Source of the DNA: Mycobacterium colombiense
GTDB lineage: Bacteria; Actinomycetota; Actinomycetes; Mycobacteriales; Mycobacteriaceae
Assembly (NCBI RefSeq): GCF_003284975.1
Contig: NZ_QMEU01000013.1
Coordinates: forward strand, 1-64,000
DNA: 64,000 nucleotides
Direction: 5' to 3'
Shown here: in pieces, positions 26,030-35,259 of the stretch
Layout: every line of letters begins with the position of its first letter
Position numbering within the stretch: position 1 is the stretch's first letter
Position numbers and translations under genes: made by a program
The notes under the pieces: generated by a model
The model's database searches: none
The model's input: only the letters and a program-made list of their open reading frames with translations
Told to the model about the DNA's origin: nothing

Positions 26030-26887
26030 ATGCACATTGGAATCGGACTGCCCAGCCATATCGCGCACGTGCCCGGGCCGCTGACCGCCGAGTGGGCCCG
26101 CCGAGCCGAGCAGCGGGGCTTCGCCGAACTGGCCGCGATAGATCGGTTGGTCTACGAAAGCCTTGACTCGGTCGTCGCGATGTCTGTAGCCGCGGGCGCG
26201 ACCACAAGCATCGGCCTGACGACCAACGTGCTGCTGGCTCCGCTGTACCCCGCGGTGCTGCTGGCCAAGCAAGTCGCCACGCTTGCCGCCGCATCCGGTA
26301 GGCGGCTCACCCTCGGCCTCGGCATCGGCAGCCGAGCCGATGATTACACCGCCGTCGGCGTGGACTATCACCGCCGCGGGCGCATCCTCGACGAGACCGT
26401 GGCCGTGGTGCGCGCAACGTGTGACGCCCAAACCGTAACGGGTGACAAGCCGCTGACCCCTGCGCCGGTGCGGATTCCGATCCTGTTCGGCGGGCGGGCG
26501 GACGCCACGATCCGCCGTGCGGCCACGATCGGTGACGGCTGGACGGCAGGAGCGTTGCGTGACTACGCCAACCAGTCCGAGCTAGCCGAACGGGTGCGGG
26601 TGGCATGGGCGGAGGCGGGCCGGGCGGAGCGCCCGTGGCTTGCGGCCAGCGTCAACTTCGCCCTCGGCGATGCCGATACCATCGCTACGGGTCGCGCCCA
26701 CCTGCAGCGCTACTACGGCTTCAAGCCTGACTTCGCCGCCCTCAACGCCGCCGACATGCTCGGCTCGGCCGACGAGGCGACCGAAACCGTGCGCGCCTAC
26801 CGCGACCTAGGTTTCGACGGACTCATCTTCCACCCCTGTGTCGCGGAGATCGACCAGGTCGACCGCCTCGCCGACGCGGTTTTCTGA
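26030..26887 (+). CDS. LLM-class F420-dependent oxidoreductase
   Basis: This 285-residue TIM-barrel protein belongs to the luciferase-like family, which in mycobacteria mostly uses coenzyme F420. It starts M-H-I-G-I-G-L-P; the core shows G-L-T-T-N-V-L-L-A-P, L-T-L-G-L-G-I-G-S and P-I-L-F-G-G. AAGGAG lies nine bases before the ATG. It follows the SDR gene closely and is probably co-transcribed under the two-domain Lrp regulator. It may work with the SDR on one substrate, but none can be named. Confidence 0.85.
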   Translation: MHIGIGLPSHIAHVPGPLTAEWARRAEQRGFAELAAIDRLVYESLDSVVAMSVAAGATTSIGLTTNVLLAPLYPAVLLAKQVATLAAASGRRLTLGLGIGSRADDYTAVGVDYHRRGRILDETVAVVRATCDAQTVTGDKPLTPAPVRIPILFGGRADATIRRAATIGDGWTAGALRDYANQSELAERVRVAWAEAGRAERPWLAASVNFALGDADTIATGRAHLQRYYGFKPDFAALNAADMLGSADEATETVRAYRDLGFDGLIFHPCVAEIDQVDRLADAVF

Positions 26888-26954
26888 GCCGCACCGATGT
26901 GGCCACTCGACCGAACAACTCGCCGCCGACATGCAAGATCTGGCCAACACCAGC

Positions 26955-27329
26955 TCAGGCGCCTGCGCAAGACGCTGCAGTGCGAATGTGGGCGGCGACC
27001 TTCGCCGCCCCGAAGCAGCGGATTTTGGTCACCCGGTCACCGGCGTGTATGGCGATGATTTTGGTGAGAACGCCTGGCAAAAGTTCGACGGACTCGACCG
27101 AGCGGAGGCCGACGATGATGTCCAGTTGTCCCGACTGGATCGAGCGGTTGAGGGCGTTGGCGTGGAACTGGATGTCGGTATCGGTAACGGTGAGCCGGCC
27201 ACCTACCCAAAGACCACCGTTGCGGCGGCGGTAGCGATTGAGGACCCGTCTATTGGCCGACGTTGTCGGTGCGGTGACGTCGACATCCGCGATCAGCGCG
27301 TTGGCCACGCGGGAGATGAGCACCGTCAC
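26955..27329 (-). CDS. GRAM/PH-like small protein
   Basis: This 124-residue protein has no membrane segment. The pattern G-G-R-L-T-V-T-D-T-D-I-Q-F, then a charged strand, then I-V-G-L-R-S-V-E-S-V-E, resembles the beta strands of GRAM or bacterial PH domains, which bind lipids or proteins. The GTG start at 27329 is the first available. It converges with the LLM gene and is followed on the same strand side by the molybdopterin oxidoreductase gene. The function is unknown. Confidence 0.6.
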   Translation of the reverse strand: MTVLISRVANALIADVDVTAPTTSANRRVLNRYRRRNGGLWVGGRLTVTDTDIQFHANALNRSIQSGQLDIIVGLRSVESVELLPGVLTKIIAIHAGDRVTKIRCFGAAKVAAHIRTAASCAGA

Positions 27330-27376
27330 CGTTTGCCCGCCTATCCAGTCGGCTGAACCATCGCGCGGCTGCTGCG

Positions 27377-29362
27377 CTATGCGGGGTGCAGGCTCACGGG
27401 GATGCCGGAGTAGCGCACCATGCCGGTCACCACGTCGATATCGTCCTTGTTGGTCAGGCGGTTGACGTTGGCGACGTGGTGGCCGTGCGGGATCGACACC
27501 GCTCCGCGCCGGATGGAGTCGTCGACCTTCGCGATGCCGGTCAGTTCTCCGCTCGTGCTGCGGACGGTCACCTTCTGGCCGGTGATGACCCCGGCCGCTG
27601 CGCCGTCGTCGGGATGGATGAGTATCTCGGGGGCCTCACCGAGAAAGTCCAGCTGCCCGTTGAGCTTTCGGCGCTGCCGGCGCGGCACCATCACCAGGGG
27701 TGCGGGCGCTTCCAGCGCGGCGAGCTGGTCGACCAGCAGCGGCGGCGCCAGCCGCCAGCCCCCCATCCGCGCGACATGTTCGTCGACCCAGGCCGCCGGT
27801 AACTCGCGCGGCGCCTCGGCCCAACCCGCCGCCGCTACCTCGTCGAAACCCGTTCGCGCGCCTGCCAATAGGACGGCCAGCACGTCATCGTCGGTGCTGG
27901 TGTCGGGGTTCCCGAGATTGCCGAGGTCATAGCCGAGCCGTCGGCCGAGCTCGGCGAACACCCACCACATCGAGCGCCGCTCGCCGACCGGGGCCACGAC
28001 GGCCGGGCTGTATTGCACCGACACATGCGAACTCAGGATGTCGTGGATGGTGATGTCGGGCCGCTCGAGCGGATCCTTGGTGGGTAGGACGTGGGTGGCC
28101 AACTCGGTGGTCTCGTTGTTGATGATCTCGGTGGTGGCGAACACCTCGAGGTTCTGCAGCGCCGGAATCAGCTTGCCCGTCTCGGGGAAAGAGGTGACCA
28201 GACTGCCGCCGACGTTGATCAGCGCGCGGATGTTGCCGGCGGCGATTTCGTCGGGCAACACGGCGCACGGCCATTCGTTGATGAAGGCTTGCGCCTCGGG
28301 GCGGCTGCGCGGACCGGGACCGAAGGCGCCCTCGATCGGCGTGACGGGCAGGAACTCGCCGAAAGTTTCCAGCTGGTAAGCGAATCCGGGATGAAACCAG
28401 GTGCCGCCGGGCCGATTCATCGCGCCGGTGAGGATCATCAGCACCCACGCGAGCCACTGCGTGACGTTCGCGCGTTCGGCCGTCATGGTGACACCGGTGC
28501 CGGTTTCCACCGCGACACACTCGGCGGCGCGCACCGACTCGCACAGCCGGACCAGGTCGGCTTCCGCGACGTCGGCGAGTGCGGCGGTGTGCTCGAGCGT
28601 GAAGGGCGCCACCGCGGCGGCCAGCGCGTCGATGCCCTGCACCGGCACATCGGATTTCATTCCGTCGCGCAGGATTTCGCGTACCAGATAGGCCAGCACC
28701 GCGTGGTCGGTGCTCGGCCGCGGTGCCAGATGGGCGGTGGCCAGCCGCGCGGTCTCGGTGCGGCGCGGGTCGATCACCCACACCTGACCGCGCCGGGCGA
28801 TTTCGCTCACCGTGCCGGTCGGGTTGGGCATCGAGATCGCATGGCCGTGCGACACAACGGGATTGACGCCCACCAGCAAAAGGAAGTCCGCGTTGTCCAG
28901 GTCGGTTCGGCCGGACAGCCCCATGAACCCGCCGACCAGATCCGAGACCAGCGGCTTGGCGGTGCCGTCGATGGTCAGCGGGCTGAACTTGGCCGGCGTG
29001 CCGATCGCGGCGTGCAGGGCCTCGGCCATCCGGAAGCCGGCGCTTTCCATGGTGGAGAAGTAGAACGCGACCGACGCGGGTCCGTGCCGGTCGATGATCT
29101 CCTTCAGCCGGGTGCCCAAATCGTCCAGGCAGGCATCCCAGCTGGCGTCCTGCAACCGCCCGTCCACCCGCATCCGCGGACGCTCGAGCCGATCGGGGTG
29201 GTGGTGCAGCTGCGGCAGCGCGCGGCCCTTGGGGCAGGTGTAGCCGTGCGAGAAGGGATGGTCCTGATCGCCGCGGACGCGGACCACCTCGTCGCCGTCG
29301 ACGTCGACGAGGATGCCGCAGACCGAGGTGCAGACGCGGCAGAAGCTACGCACCGTTTGCAT
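27377..29362 (-). CDS. Molybdopterin-dependent oxidoreductase with a 4Fe-4S site
   Basis: This 661-residue enzyme belongs to the bis-molybdopterin (DMSO reductase/formate dehydrogenase) superfamily. A 4Fe-4S site at the N-terminus has cysteines 8, 11, 15 and 43. The cofactor-binding parts follow (L-L-L-V-G-V-N-P, I-D-P-R-R-T-E, and N-V-G-G-S-L-V-T). The C-terminal domain has G-Q-K-V-T-V-R-S and H-V-A-N-V-N. No Cys or selenocysteine appears in the region where the molybdenum ligand normally lies (about 115-165), so the ligand is probably Asp, Ser or Thr. No Tat signal is seen, so it should be cytoplasmic. No partner subunit is adjacent. The ATG at 29362 is chosen over one eight codons upstream. 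The substrate is unknown. Confidence 0.85.
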   Translation of the reverse strand: MQTVRSFCRVCTSVCGILVDVDGDEVVRVRGDQDHPFSHGYTCPKGRALPQLHHHPDRLERPRMRVDGRLQDASWDACLDDLGTRLKEIIDRHGPASVAFYFSTMESAGFRMAEALHAAIGTPAKFSPLTIDGTAKPLVSDLVGGFMGLSGRTDLDNADFLLLVGVNPVVSHGHAISMPNPTGTVSEIARRGQVWVIDPRRTETARLATAHLAPRPSTDHAVLAYLVREILRDGMKSDVPVQGIDALAAAVAPFTLEHTAALADVAEADLVRLCESVRAAECVAVETGTGVTMTAERANVTQWLAWVLMILTGAMNRPGGTWFHPGFAYQLETFGEFLPVTPIEGAFGPGPRSRPEAQAFINEWPCAVLPDEIAAGNIRALINVGGSLVTSFPETGKLIPALQNLEVFATTEIINNETTELATHVLPTKDPLERPDITIHDILSSHVSVQYSPAVVAPVGERRSMWWVFAELGRRLGYDLGNLGNPDTSTDDDVLAVLLAGARTGFDEVAAAGWAEAPRELPAAWVDEHVARMGGWRLAPPLLVDQLAALEAPAPLVMVPRRQRRKLNGQLDFLGEAPEILIHPDDGAAAGVITGQKVTVRSTSGELTGIAKVDDSIRRGAVSIPHGHHVANVNRLTNKDDIDVVTGMVRYSGIPVSLHPA

Positions 29363-29478
29363 ACTCCGGTAACGTACTCTCGCCATTCGAGAAGGCCTAT
29401 CGCATTTTCGAGAATGGTTGTGCGTTTTTGGCTAATGGCGCTCTCCGGGAAAACGGCCGCGGTTAGGCGACCCTTAGT

Positions 29479-29484
29479 TATCAT
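29479..29484 (+). promoter_or_regulatory. -10 element of the Nramp-like gene
   Basis: TATCAT fits the -10 consensus and lies six bases before the GTG at 29491. No ribosome-binding site is present, which suggests a leaderless transcript. Confidence 0.5.
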
Positions 29485-29490
29485 CGCCGG

Positions 29491-30789
29491 GTGACCGAGA
29501 CAACCACGCAGCCGGTGGCGGACGAATTCGACGACCGGCCGCCGGTATCGCTGCGAACCCGTGGCAGGTGGCTACGGTGGGGACTGCTCTCGGTGTGGGG
29601 ACCCGGCCTGGTGGTGATGCTGGCCGACACCGACGCGGGCTCGCTCATCACCGCGTCGCAGTCCGGGGCGCAGTGGGGCTATCGGATGGTGCTGCCGCAG
29701 CTGATCCTGATGCCGGTCCTCTATGTGGTGCAGGAGATGACCGTGCGGCTCGGCATCGTCACCGGGCGCGGCCACGGCTCCCTGATCCGCGAGCGGTTCG
29801 GGCGCGGCTGGGCGTGGCTGTCGGCGTTCACGCTGTTCGCCTCGGCGATCGGGGCGTTGCTGACGGAATTCGCCGGTGTCGCCGGGGTTGGCGAGCTGTT
29901 CGGCGTCTCGCGATGGGTGAGCATTCCGGTCGCGACGGCCGCGCTGCTGGGGCTGGCACTGACCGGCAGCTACCGGCGCGTCGAACGCATCGGCCTGGTC
30001 GTCGGCGCGGCCGAGCTGGCGTTCCTGGTGGCCATGGTGATGGCCCGGCCCGATCCGAGGGCGCTGGTGGACGGTCTGTCGTCGATGCCGCTGGGCAACT
30101 CGTCGTATCTGCTGTTGGTCGCGGCCAACGTCGGCGCGGTCATCATGCCGTGGATGATCTTCTACCAGCAGGGCGCCGTGGTCGATAAGCGCTTGTCGGA
30201 GACCACGATTCGGCAGGCTCGCTATGACACCGCCTTCGGTGCGGTGCTGACCCAGCTGATCATGATCGCGGTGGTGATCACGATGGCGTCGACCATCGGG
30301 AAACACGGCGGCGGGGCGGAGCTGGAAACCGTCGGCCAGATCGCCCAATCGCTGACGCCCTACCTCGGCCACGTCGGCGGGACGGTGCTGTTCGGCCTGG
30401 GCATGCTGGGCGCGGCGCTGGTGGCCGCCATCGTGGCCTCGCTGGCCGGCGCCTGGGGGCTCGCGGAGGTGTTCGGCTGGAAGCACACGCTCAACGAGCG
30501 GCCCAACCGTGCGACCGCCAGGTTCTACGTCACCTACGCGCTCGCCCACATCGTGGGCGCGGTGCTGGTGCTGGCTAGTGTCGACCTGGTCAACCTGGCG
30601 GTCGACGTCGAGGTCATGAACGCGTTGTTGCTGCCGATCGTGCTGGGCCTGCTGCTGGCGCTGGAGGCCAGGGCGTTGCCCGAACGGTGGCGCATGCGGG
30701 GGCTGCACAAATACGTCACCCGCGCACTGTGTTTCGTGACCATCGGCTTCGGTCTGTACATGGTGCCGCAGGCCCTCGGCCTGTTCTAG
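29491..30789 (+). CDS. Nramp-related metal transporter with altered metal site
   Basis: This 432-residue membrane protein has about eleven hydrophobic segments and the Nramp fold. In Nramp transporters helix 1 carries D-P-G-N and helix 6 carries M-P-H, and these bind Mn or Fe. Here helix 1 reads D46-T-D-A-G-S51, and the helix 6 motif is M219-P-W. The Asn and His are therefore lost, which should change the metal or the coupling. The part after helix 1 (S-G-A-Q-W-G-Y) is typical of a distinct actinobacterial Nramp branch of unknown substrate. The GTG start follows a -10 element by six bases. It is divergent from the molybdopterin oxidoreductase, 128 bases between the starts. Confidence 0.82.
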   Translation: MTETTTQPVADEFDDRPPVSLRTRGRWLRWGLLSVWGPGLVVMLADTDAGSLITASQSGAQWGYRMVLPQLILMPVLYVVQEMTVRLGIVTGRGHGSLIRERFGRGWAWLSAFTLFASAIGALLTEFAGVAGVGELFGVSRWVSIPVATAALLGLALTGSYRRVERIGLVVGAAELAFLVAMVMARPDPRALVDGLSSMPLGNSSYLLLVAANVGAVIMPWMIFYQQGAVVDKRLSETTIRQARYDTAFGAVLTQLIMIAVVITMASTIGKHGGGAELETVGQIAQSLTPYLGHVGGTVLFGLGMLGAALVAAIVASLAGAWGLAEVFGWKHTLNERPNRATARFYVTYALAHIVGAVLVLASVDLVNLAVDVEVMNALLLPIVLGLLLALEARALPERWRMRGLHKYVTRALCFVTIGFGLYMVPQALGLF

Positions 30790-30803
30790 GGCGCTACCAC
30801 ACG

Positions 30804-32165
30804 TCAGAACCAGGGCCCGGGGTAGTGGCCGTCCTGGTCTTGCACCATGACGATTTCCTTGCACTGGCCAGCGGCGCCCGGCGCCGTCTCACCGCGGCAC
30901 ACCAGCGTCCATCCGGAGATCCGCTCGAACGGGCGTAGCGCCCAGTTGGGTGCGACGGGATCGGTTGCGGGCAAGGCGATCACGGAATACTTCCCGCCGG
31001 TGCCGGTGATGTAGAGGTGGTCTTCGAAGAACGCCAGCTTGGCGACCGACAGCTTCTTGGCGTCGTCGCGGCTCTTTTGGAAGTCCCATTGTTGGGTGCG
31101 CAGATTCCAGACGCCGAAGCCGAATTGCGAAGTGTCCGAACCGTGGCCGTCGACAAACAGTTTCCCGTCGGACAGCGCCGCTGTCAGCCCGCCGCCGGAA
31201 ATCCGGTCCGAATCGCCGATCTTGATGATGGACTTGGCGTTGAGGTCGTAGAACATCGTCGACAGGACCGGGGGGTTATACGAATCCCAGTGCGTGAGCT
31301 TCACCAGTTTGTTCGGGCCGTCGGTCAATTCGGCGTCGACGGACTGCACGTCGTTGTCCTGAAAGATCGCCTCCCCGCTGGGCCGGCGCAACTCGATGCC
31401 GGATGTCTTGGCGGGTTCGGTGTTGCGCTGGAACGCGAGCACGTCCTGCCAGACCCGGCCGGGCTGCGGATCGCTCCAGATCGTCGCCAGGTCACCGCCG
31501 GACAGCACGACGGTGCGCGGCGGCGACGCGGCGCCGTGGCCGTCGGTGAAGGCGTTCAGCCACGCCACGCCGGAGGCGGTCGATCCCAGTCCCCAGTCCT
31601 TGGCTGCGGTCGGCTTCAGGTCGGCCGACGGCGGCTGCAGCTCCTTCGTGGCGACCTGTTGGCCCGATTTGGAGTCGTAGACGTACGCGGTGGTTTTGGT
31701 GGCTTCGGGTGCGGGTGGCTGCGCCGGCTTGGTGGTGGCGACGAGATAGACGACCTTCATGTCGTCGGCCGTGCCGGTCAGCGCGCACATGCCGCCGGTG
31801 AGGCTCTCCCCGGCCGGCACGGTGGGGATGGCGGGCGCGACATATTGCCCGGTCTGCGGGTCGAAGATTTTCGGCCGGATGTCCTCGAGCGCCGATTTGC
31901 CGGCCGAGAATTTCTCCGGGCAGCCGAAATAGGCCGTGCCGCCGTAACTTTTCCAGTCCTTTTCCAGCGGCCCGGTGATCGGTGCGGGCGGGGCCGCCGC
32001 GCGGGTGCTGGTCTTGGAGACGGGGGTGGAGGTGGTGGCGGTGAGCGGGGGTGGTGCCGCGGTTTCCGAACAGGAGGCCAACGCCAGGCAGGCCGCCGAC
32101 GCGATCGCGGCGAGCCGGTAGCGCGACCGGCGCCGCCACCGCCCACGCGCCCACGCTGCACGCAT
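30804..32165 (-). CDS. Large lipoprotein of unknown function
   Basis: This 453-residue exported lipoprotein has an Arg-rich n-region, a hydrophobic core and a lipobox L-A-S-C with the lipidated Cys32. A Thr/Pro/Ser-rich linker follows. The mature part looks like a beta-rich repeat fold with aspartate-glycine turns (D-G-H-G, D-S-D-R), possibly a propeller, but no family is recognised. A paired Cys pattern (C-P-E-K and M-C-A-L; V-C-R-G and Q-C-K-E) suggests two disulfides. It converges with the Nramp-like gene, 14 bases apart. A purine-rich GGGGG precedes the ATG. Confidence 0.75.
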   Translation of the reverse strand: MRAAWARGRWRRRSRYRLAAIASAACLALASCSETAAPPPLTATTSTPVSKTSTRAAAPPAPITGPLEKDWKSYGGTAYFGCPEKFSAGKSALEDIRPKIFDPQTGQYVAPAIPTVPAGESLTGGMCALTGTADDMKVVYLVATTKPAQPPAPEATKTTAYVYDSKSGQQVATKELQPPSADLKPTAAKDWGLGSTASGVAWLNAFTDGHGAASPPRTVVLSGGDLATIWSDPQPGRVWQDVLAFQRNTEPAKTSGIELRRPSGEAIFQDNDVQSVDAELTDGPNKLVKLTHWDSYNPPVLSTMFYDLNAKSIIKIGDSDRISGGGLTAALSDGKLFVDGHGSDTSQFGFGVWNLRTQQWDFQKSRDDAKKLSVAKLAFFEDHLYITGTGGKYSVIALPATDPVAPNWALRPFERISGWTLVCRGETAPGAAGQCKEIVMVQDQDGHYPGPWF

Positions 32166-32254
32166 CGAAAACCCCCATTACGTCCGTGTAACCAAGCAGC
32201 GTAAAGCCGCCCCGATGCGGCCGCGACTCGGGCGTATGGCGCGCGACGCGATTC

Positions 32255-33142
32255 TCAATCCTGCGCGCGCAGCCGCACCATTCGCGTCGTCGAGGTCTCG
32301 TCCAGCTCGACGACGTCGGACCGCGAACGCAGGAAATCGCTGAACGAGCGGAATCCCAGGGATCTTTCGCTGAACGACGGGTCCATCCGCTTCATCTGGG
32401 CCTTCACCGCGGAGTTGTGCAGCCAGTCGACGTCGTCTTTCTCCAGGCCGATCCGCAGCGCGCGGGTGAGCAGCGCGGTGGCGGTGGCCTGCGGGTCGGG
32501 CTGTTCCTCGGGCTCGTCGGGTTCCTCGGGCTGGGCTGACTTGCCGCGGCCGGCCGTTTTCTTCGGCTTGGCCGATCCCGCGTCGGCGGGCACCGGTACG
32601 CCGGGCAGCGCGTCGTAGATGACGAACTCGTCGCAGGCCGCCGCGAGCGCCCGGCTCGACGCGCCGGCCACCCCGATGCCTACCACGTACCGGCCCAGCC
32701 TCTTGCAGCGCTGGGCCAACGGAATGTAGTCGGAATCACCGGCCACGATCACCACGTGGGTCAGGTCGGGCAGCCGGAACATGTCCTCGACGGCATCGAC
32801 CGCCAACCGGATGTCGGCGCCGTTCTTGCCGTACGCCGCCGCCGGGAACAGCTGCACCAGATCGACGGCGCGGCCCACCAACTGGCCGCGGTACCCGGCG
32901 TTGATATCCGCCGACCAGTCCGCGTAGGCCCGGGTGAGCACCAGGGTCCCGAAGGACGACGCGAAGTCGAGGATCGCGCCGACGTCCACCGTCGCCCGGT
33001 CCAGCCGCTCGGATTGCTGCTCGAGGCCCTTGGCCTTATCCCGCTGAAACGAGTTCCGTCCGTGAGTCTGGTCATATCGCGAGATCACGATGTTGTCGAA
33101 GTCGAGGTAGACGGCCACGCGGGTCGCAACCGGTTCGGTCAT
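32255..33142 (-). CDS. NYN-domain ribonuclease-like protein with LOTUS tail
   Basis: This 295-residue protein has an N-terminal NYN (PIN-like) domain at about 8-180. The acidic residues of the fold are visible: D14-F-D-N17, the A-D-I-R-L-A-V-D-A segment, and G-D-S-D-Y in the fourth strand. NYN proteins are metal-dependent RNases. A charged, Pro-Glu-rich linker follows (about 195-225), and then a LOTUS/OST-HTH-like domain (about 225-295) with R-S-L-G-F-R-S-F-S-D-F-L near the end, a probable RNA-binding module. The combination suggests an RNA-processing role. It is divergent from the alpha/beta hydrolase gene, 47 bases apart. Confidence 0.85.
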   Translation of the reverse strand: MTEPVATRVAVYLDFDNIVISRYDQTHGRNSFQRDKAKGLEQQSERLDRATVDVGAILDFASSFGTLVLTRAYADWSADINAGYRGQLVGRAVDLVQLFPAAAYGKNGADIRLAVDAVEDMFRLPDLTHVVIVAGDSDYIPLAQRCKRLGRYVVGIGVAGASSRALAAACDEFVIYDALPGVPVPADAGSAKPKKTAGRGKSAQPEEPDEPEEQPDPQATATALLTRALRIGLEKDDVDWLHNSAVKAQMKRMDPSFSERSLGFRSFSDFLRSRSDVVELDETSTTRMVRLRAQD

Positions 33143-33189
33143 GCACTAGATCATCGCTGTAATCGGCCCAAAGCGGGTATCCAGGGCGG

Positions 33190-34068
33190 ATGAGTGAGGT
33201 GAAAGTTCTCGACCTGCACGGCGATCGCATCGCGTACCGCGACGAGGGTGAGGGGGAGGTGTTGCTGCTCATCCACGGCATGGCGGGCAGCGCGGAGACC
33301 TGGCGGTCGGTGATACCGCCGTTGTCGAAGAAGTTCCGGGTCATCGCCCCGGACCTGCTCGGCCACGGCGAATCGGCGAAGCCCCGGACGGACTATTCGC
33401 TGGGCGCGTTCGCGGTCTGGCTGCGAGATTTCCTGGACGAGCTCGGCGTCAGCCAGGCGACCCTCGTCGGCCACTCGCTCGGTGGCGGCGTGGCGATGCA
33501 GTTCGTCTATCAGCACCCCGACTACGCCAAGGGGTTGATCCTGATCAGCAGCGGCGGCCTGGGTCCGGACGTGGGTTGGGTGCTGCGGCTGCTCTCCGCG
33601 CCGGGTGCGGAGCTGGTCTTGCCGATCATCGCGCCGCAACCCGTGCTGTCCGTCGGCAACAAGCTGCGGTCCTGGCTCAGGAGCGCGGGCATCCAGTCGC
33701 CGCGCGGTGCCGAGCTGTGGAGCGCCTACTCGTCGTTGTCGGATGGCGAGACGCGGCAGTCGTTCCTGAAGACGTTGCGATCGGTCGTCGACTACCGCGG
33801 CCAGGCCGTCAGCGCGCTCAACCGGCTGCGGCTGCGCGAGGAATTACCGGTCATGGCCATCTGGGGGGAGCGCGACGGCATCATTCCCGTCGCCCACGCC
33901 TACGCCGCGCACGAGGCGCGCACCGACGCCAGGCTCGAGGTGCTGCCCGACGTGGGTCACTTCGCGCAGGTGGAGGCGCCCAACCGGGTGGTCGAGCTGA
34001 TCGAGGACTTCATCGCCGCGGGGGAGCGCCGGGACGCCGAGCAAGAGCAGCCTTTTCAGCCGAGCTAG
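33190..34068 (+). CDS. Alpha/beta hydrolase
   Basis: This 292-residue hydrolase has the usual features: an oxyanion loop L-I-H-G-M-A-G near residue 28, the nucleophile elbow G-H-S-L-G-G (Ser near residue 98), an acid in W-G-E-R-D-G and the catalytic His in V-G-H-F-A-Q. It is similar to esterases and epoxide hydrolase-like enzymes of the MhpC type. No signal peptide is seen. Its last bases overlap the 3' end of the degraded P450 on the other strand. The substrate is unknown. Confidence 0.87.
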   Translation: MSEVKVLDLHGDRIAYRDEGEGEVLLLIHGMAGSAETWRSVIPPLSKKFRVIAPDLLGHGESAKPRTDYSLGAFAVWLRDFLDELGVSQATLVGHSLGGGVAMQFVYQHPDYAKGLILISSGGLGPDVGWVLRLLSAPGAELVLPIIAPQPVLSVGNKLRSWLRSAGIQSPRGAELWSAYSSLSDGETRQSFLKTLRSVVDYRGQAVSALNRLRLREELPVMAIWGERDGIIPVAHAYAAHEARTDARLEVLPDVGHFAQVEAPNRVVELIEDFIAAGERRDAEQEQPFQPS

Positions 34069-35165
34069 CGCCGCGCCGGACAAGTTCCCCGGTAATCGAC
34101 CTGCCAGTGCTTGATCCCGTTGATGAAGGACGACCGCAGCCGCTCGGGCTGGCCGGCCGAGCTCAGATCCGGCAGGTGGTCGGCGATCGCGTTGAACATC
34201 AGATCGATCGTCATGCGGGCCAGGTTGGCGCCGATGCAGTAATGCGCTCCGGTGCCGCCGAATCCGACGTGGGGGTAGGGGTTGCGGGTGATGTCGAAGG
34301 TGAACGGGTCGTCGTAGACCTCGTCGTCGAAGTTCGCCGACCGGTAGAACAGCACCACCCGCTGGCCCTTCTTGAAGGGCTACGCCGCCGAGTTCGGTGT
34401 CCGTCAGCGCGGTGCGCTGGAACGCCGTGATCGGGGTGGCCCAGCGGATGATCTCGAGGTGGTCGGTGAAGGCCATCACGCCCTGGGTGATCGAGTTTCG
34501 AGTCGTCTCGTTGCCGGCCACGGCGAGGGTGAGCACGAACATGCCGAACTTGGCGTCGGAGAGTCGCTGCGCGTCGGAGTCGGCCTCGATCAGCGTGGTG
34601 ACGATGTTGCGATCCCTCGGGCCGGGTTCCTCGGCCTTGCGCGCCGCCAATTGCGTGGCGTACCACATCAATTCGCCCGCCGACGTCAGCGCGTCATTGC
34701 CGGCGAACTCCGGGTCGTCGCTGCCGATCATGTTGTTGGTCCAGTCGAACAGCTTGTCGTAGTCCTCCGCCGGCACGCCGAGCAGTCCCGAAATGGCCTG
34801 CAGCGGCAGCTCGCACGCCACCTGCCGGACGAAATCGCCCGAGCCGTGCGCGGCGGCGTCGGCGGTGATGCATTGCGCGCGCCGCTTCGATCTGTCCCTG
34901 CGCCAAATCATCTCGGTAGCGCGGCACGATCGACTTGGTGGCCGACGAAAAGACATCGCTGCGCAGCGACACCTCGCGCACGTCGCGGTGCTTGGTCACC
35001 ACCGGAGTAACCGCCGTCGCCGAAGCCCCCTTGATCGAGCGGCTGCTCGTTCCACCAGATGGGTTGCGTGGCGCGCAGTTCGGTGAACTCCTGCACCGGA
35101 AGCCGATGGGCGTAGATGTCGGGGTCGGTGAAATCGAAGCCCGGCGGAAGGTTCGGTGTCGCCAT
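34065..35165 (-). pseudogene. Degraded CYP125-family cytochrome P450
   Basis: Joined over three frames, this stretch encodes a CYP125-like P450; the family oxidises the cholesterol side chain in mycobacteria. The N-terminus (G-F-D-F-T-D-P-D-I-Y) and W-W-N-E-Q are clear. The frame shifts near 35001-35008, in what should be G-Y-W-V-V-T-K. Near 34864-34874 the frame changes again, and about 40 residues expected in the family (including the D-A-P-x-H-T-R-L-R helix) are missing. About 18 residues are also missing near 34455 (before E-I-I-R-W). A third shift is near 34374-34384. The heme loop G-G-T-G-A-H-Y-C is intact in the last piece. Two deletions and three shifts mean that no functional P450 is made. 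Confidence 0.85.
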
Positions 35166-35259
35166 GGGAATTCTTTTCGACTGCTGCCCTGGCGGTGGCG
35201 GTTAGCACGATGCTAGCCGCGTGCGTGCGGATCGCCTAGCAAATCTGCGAGGCACCGGA

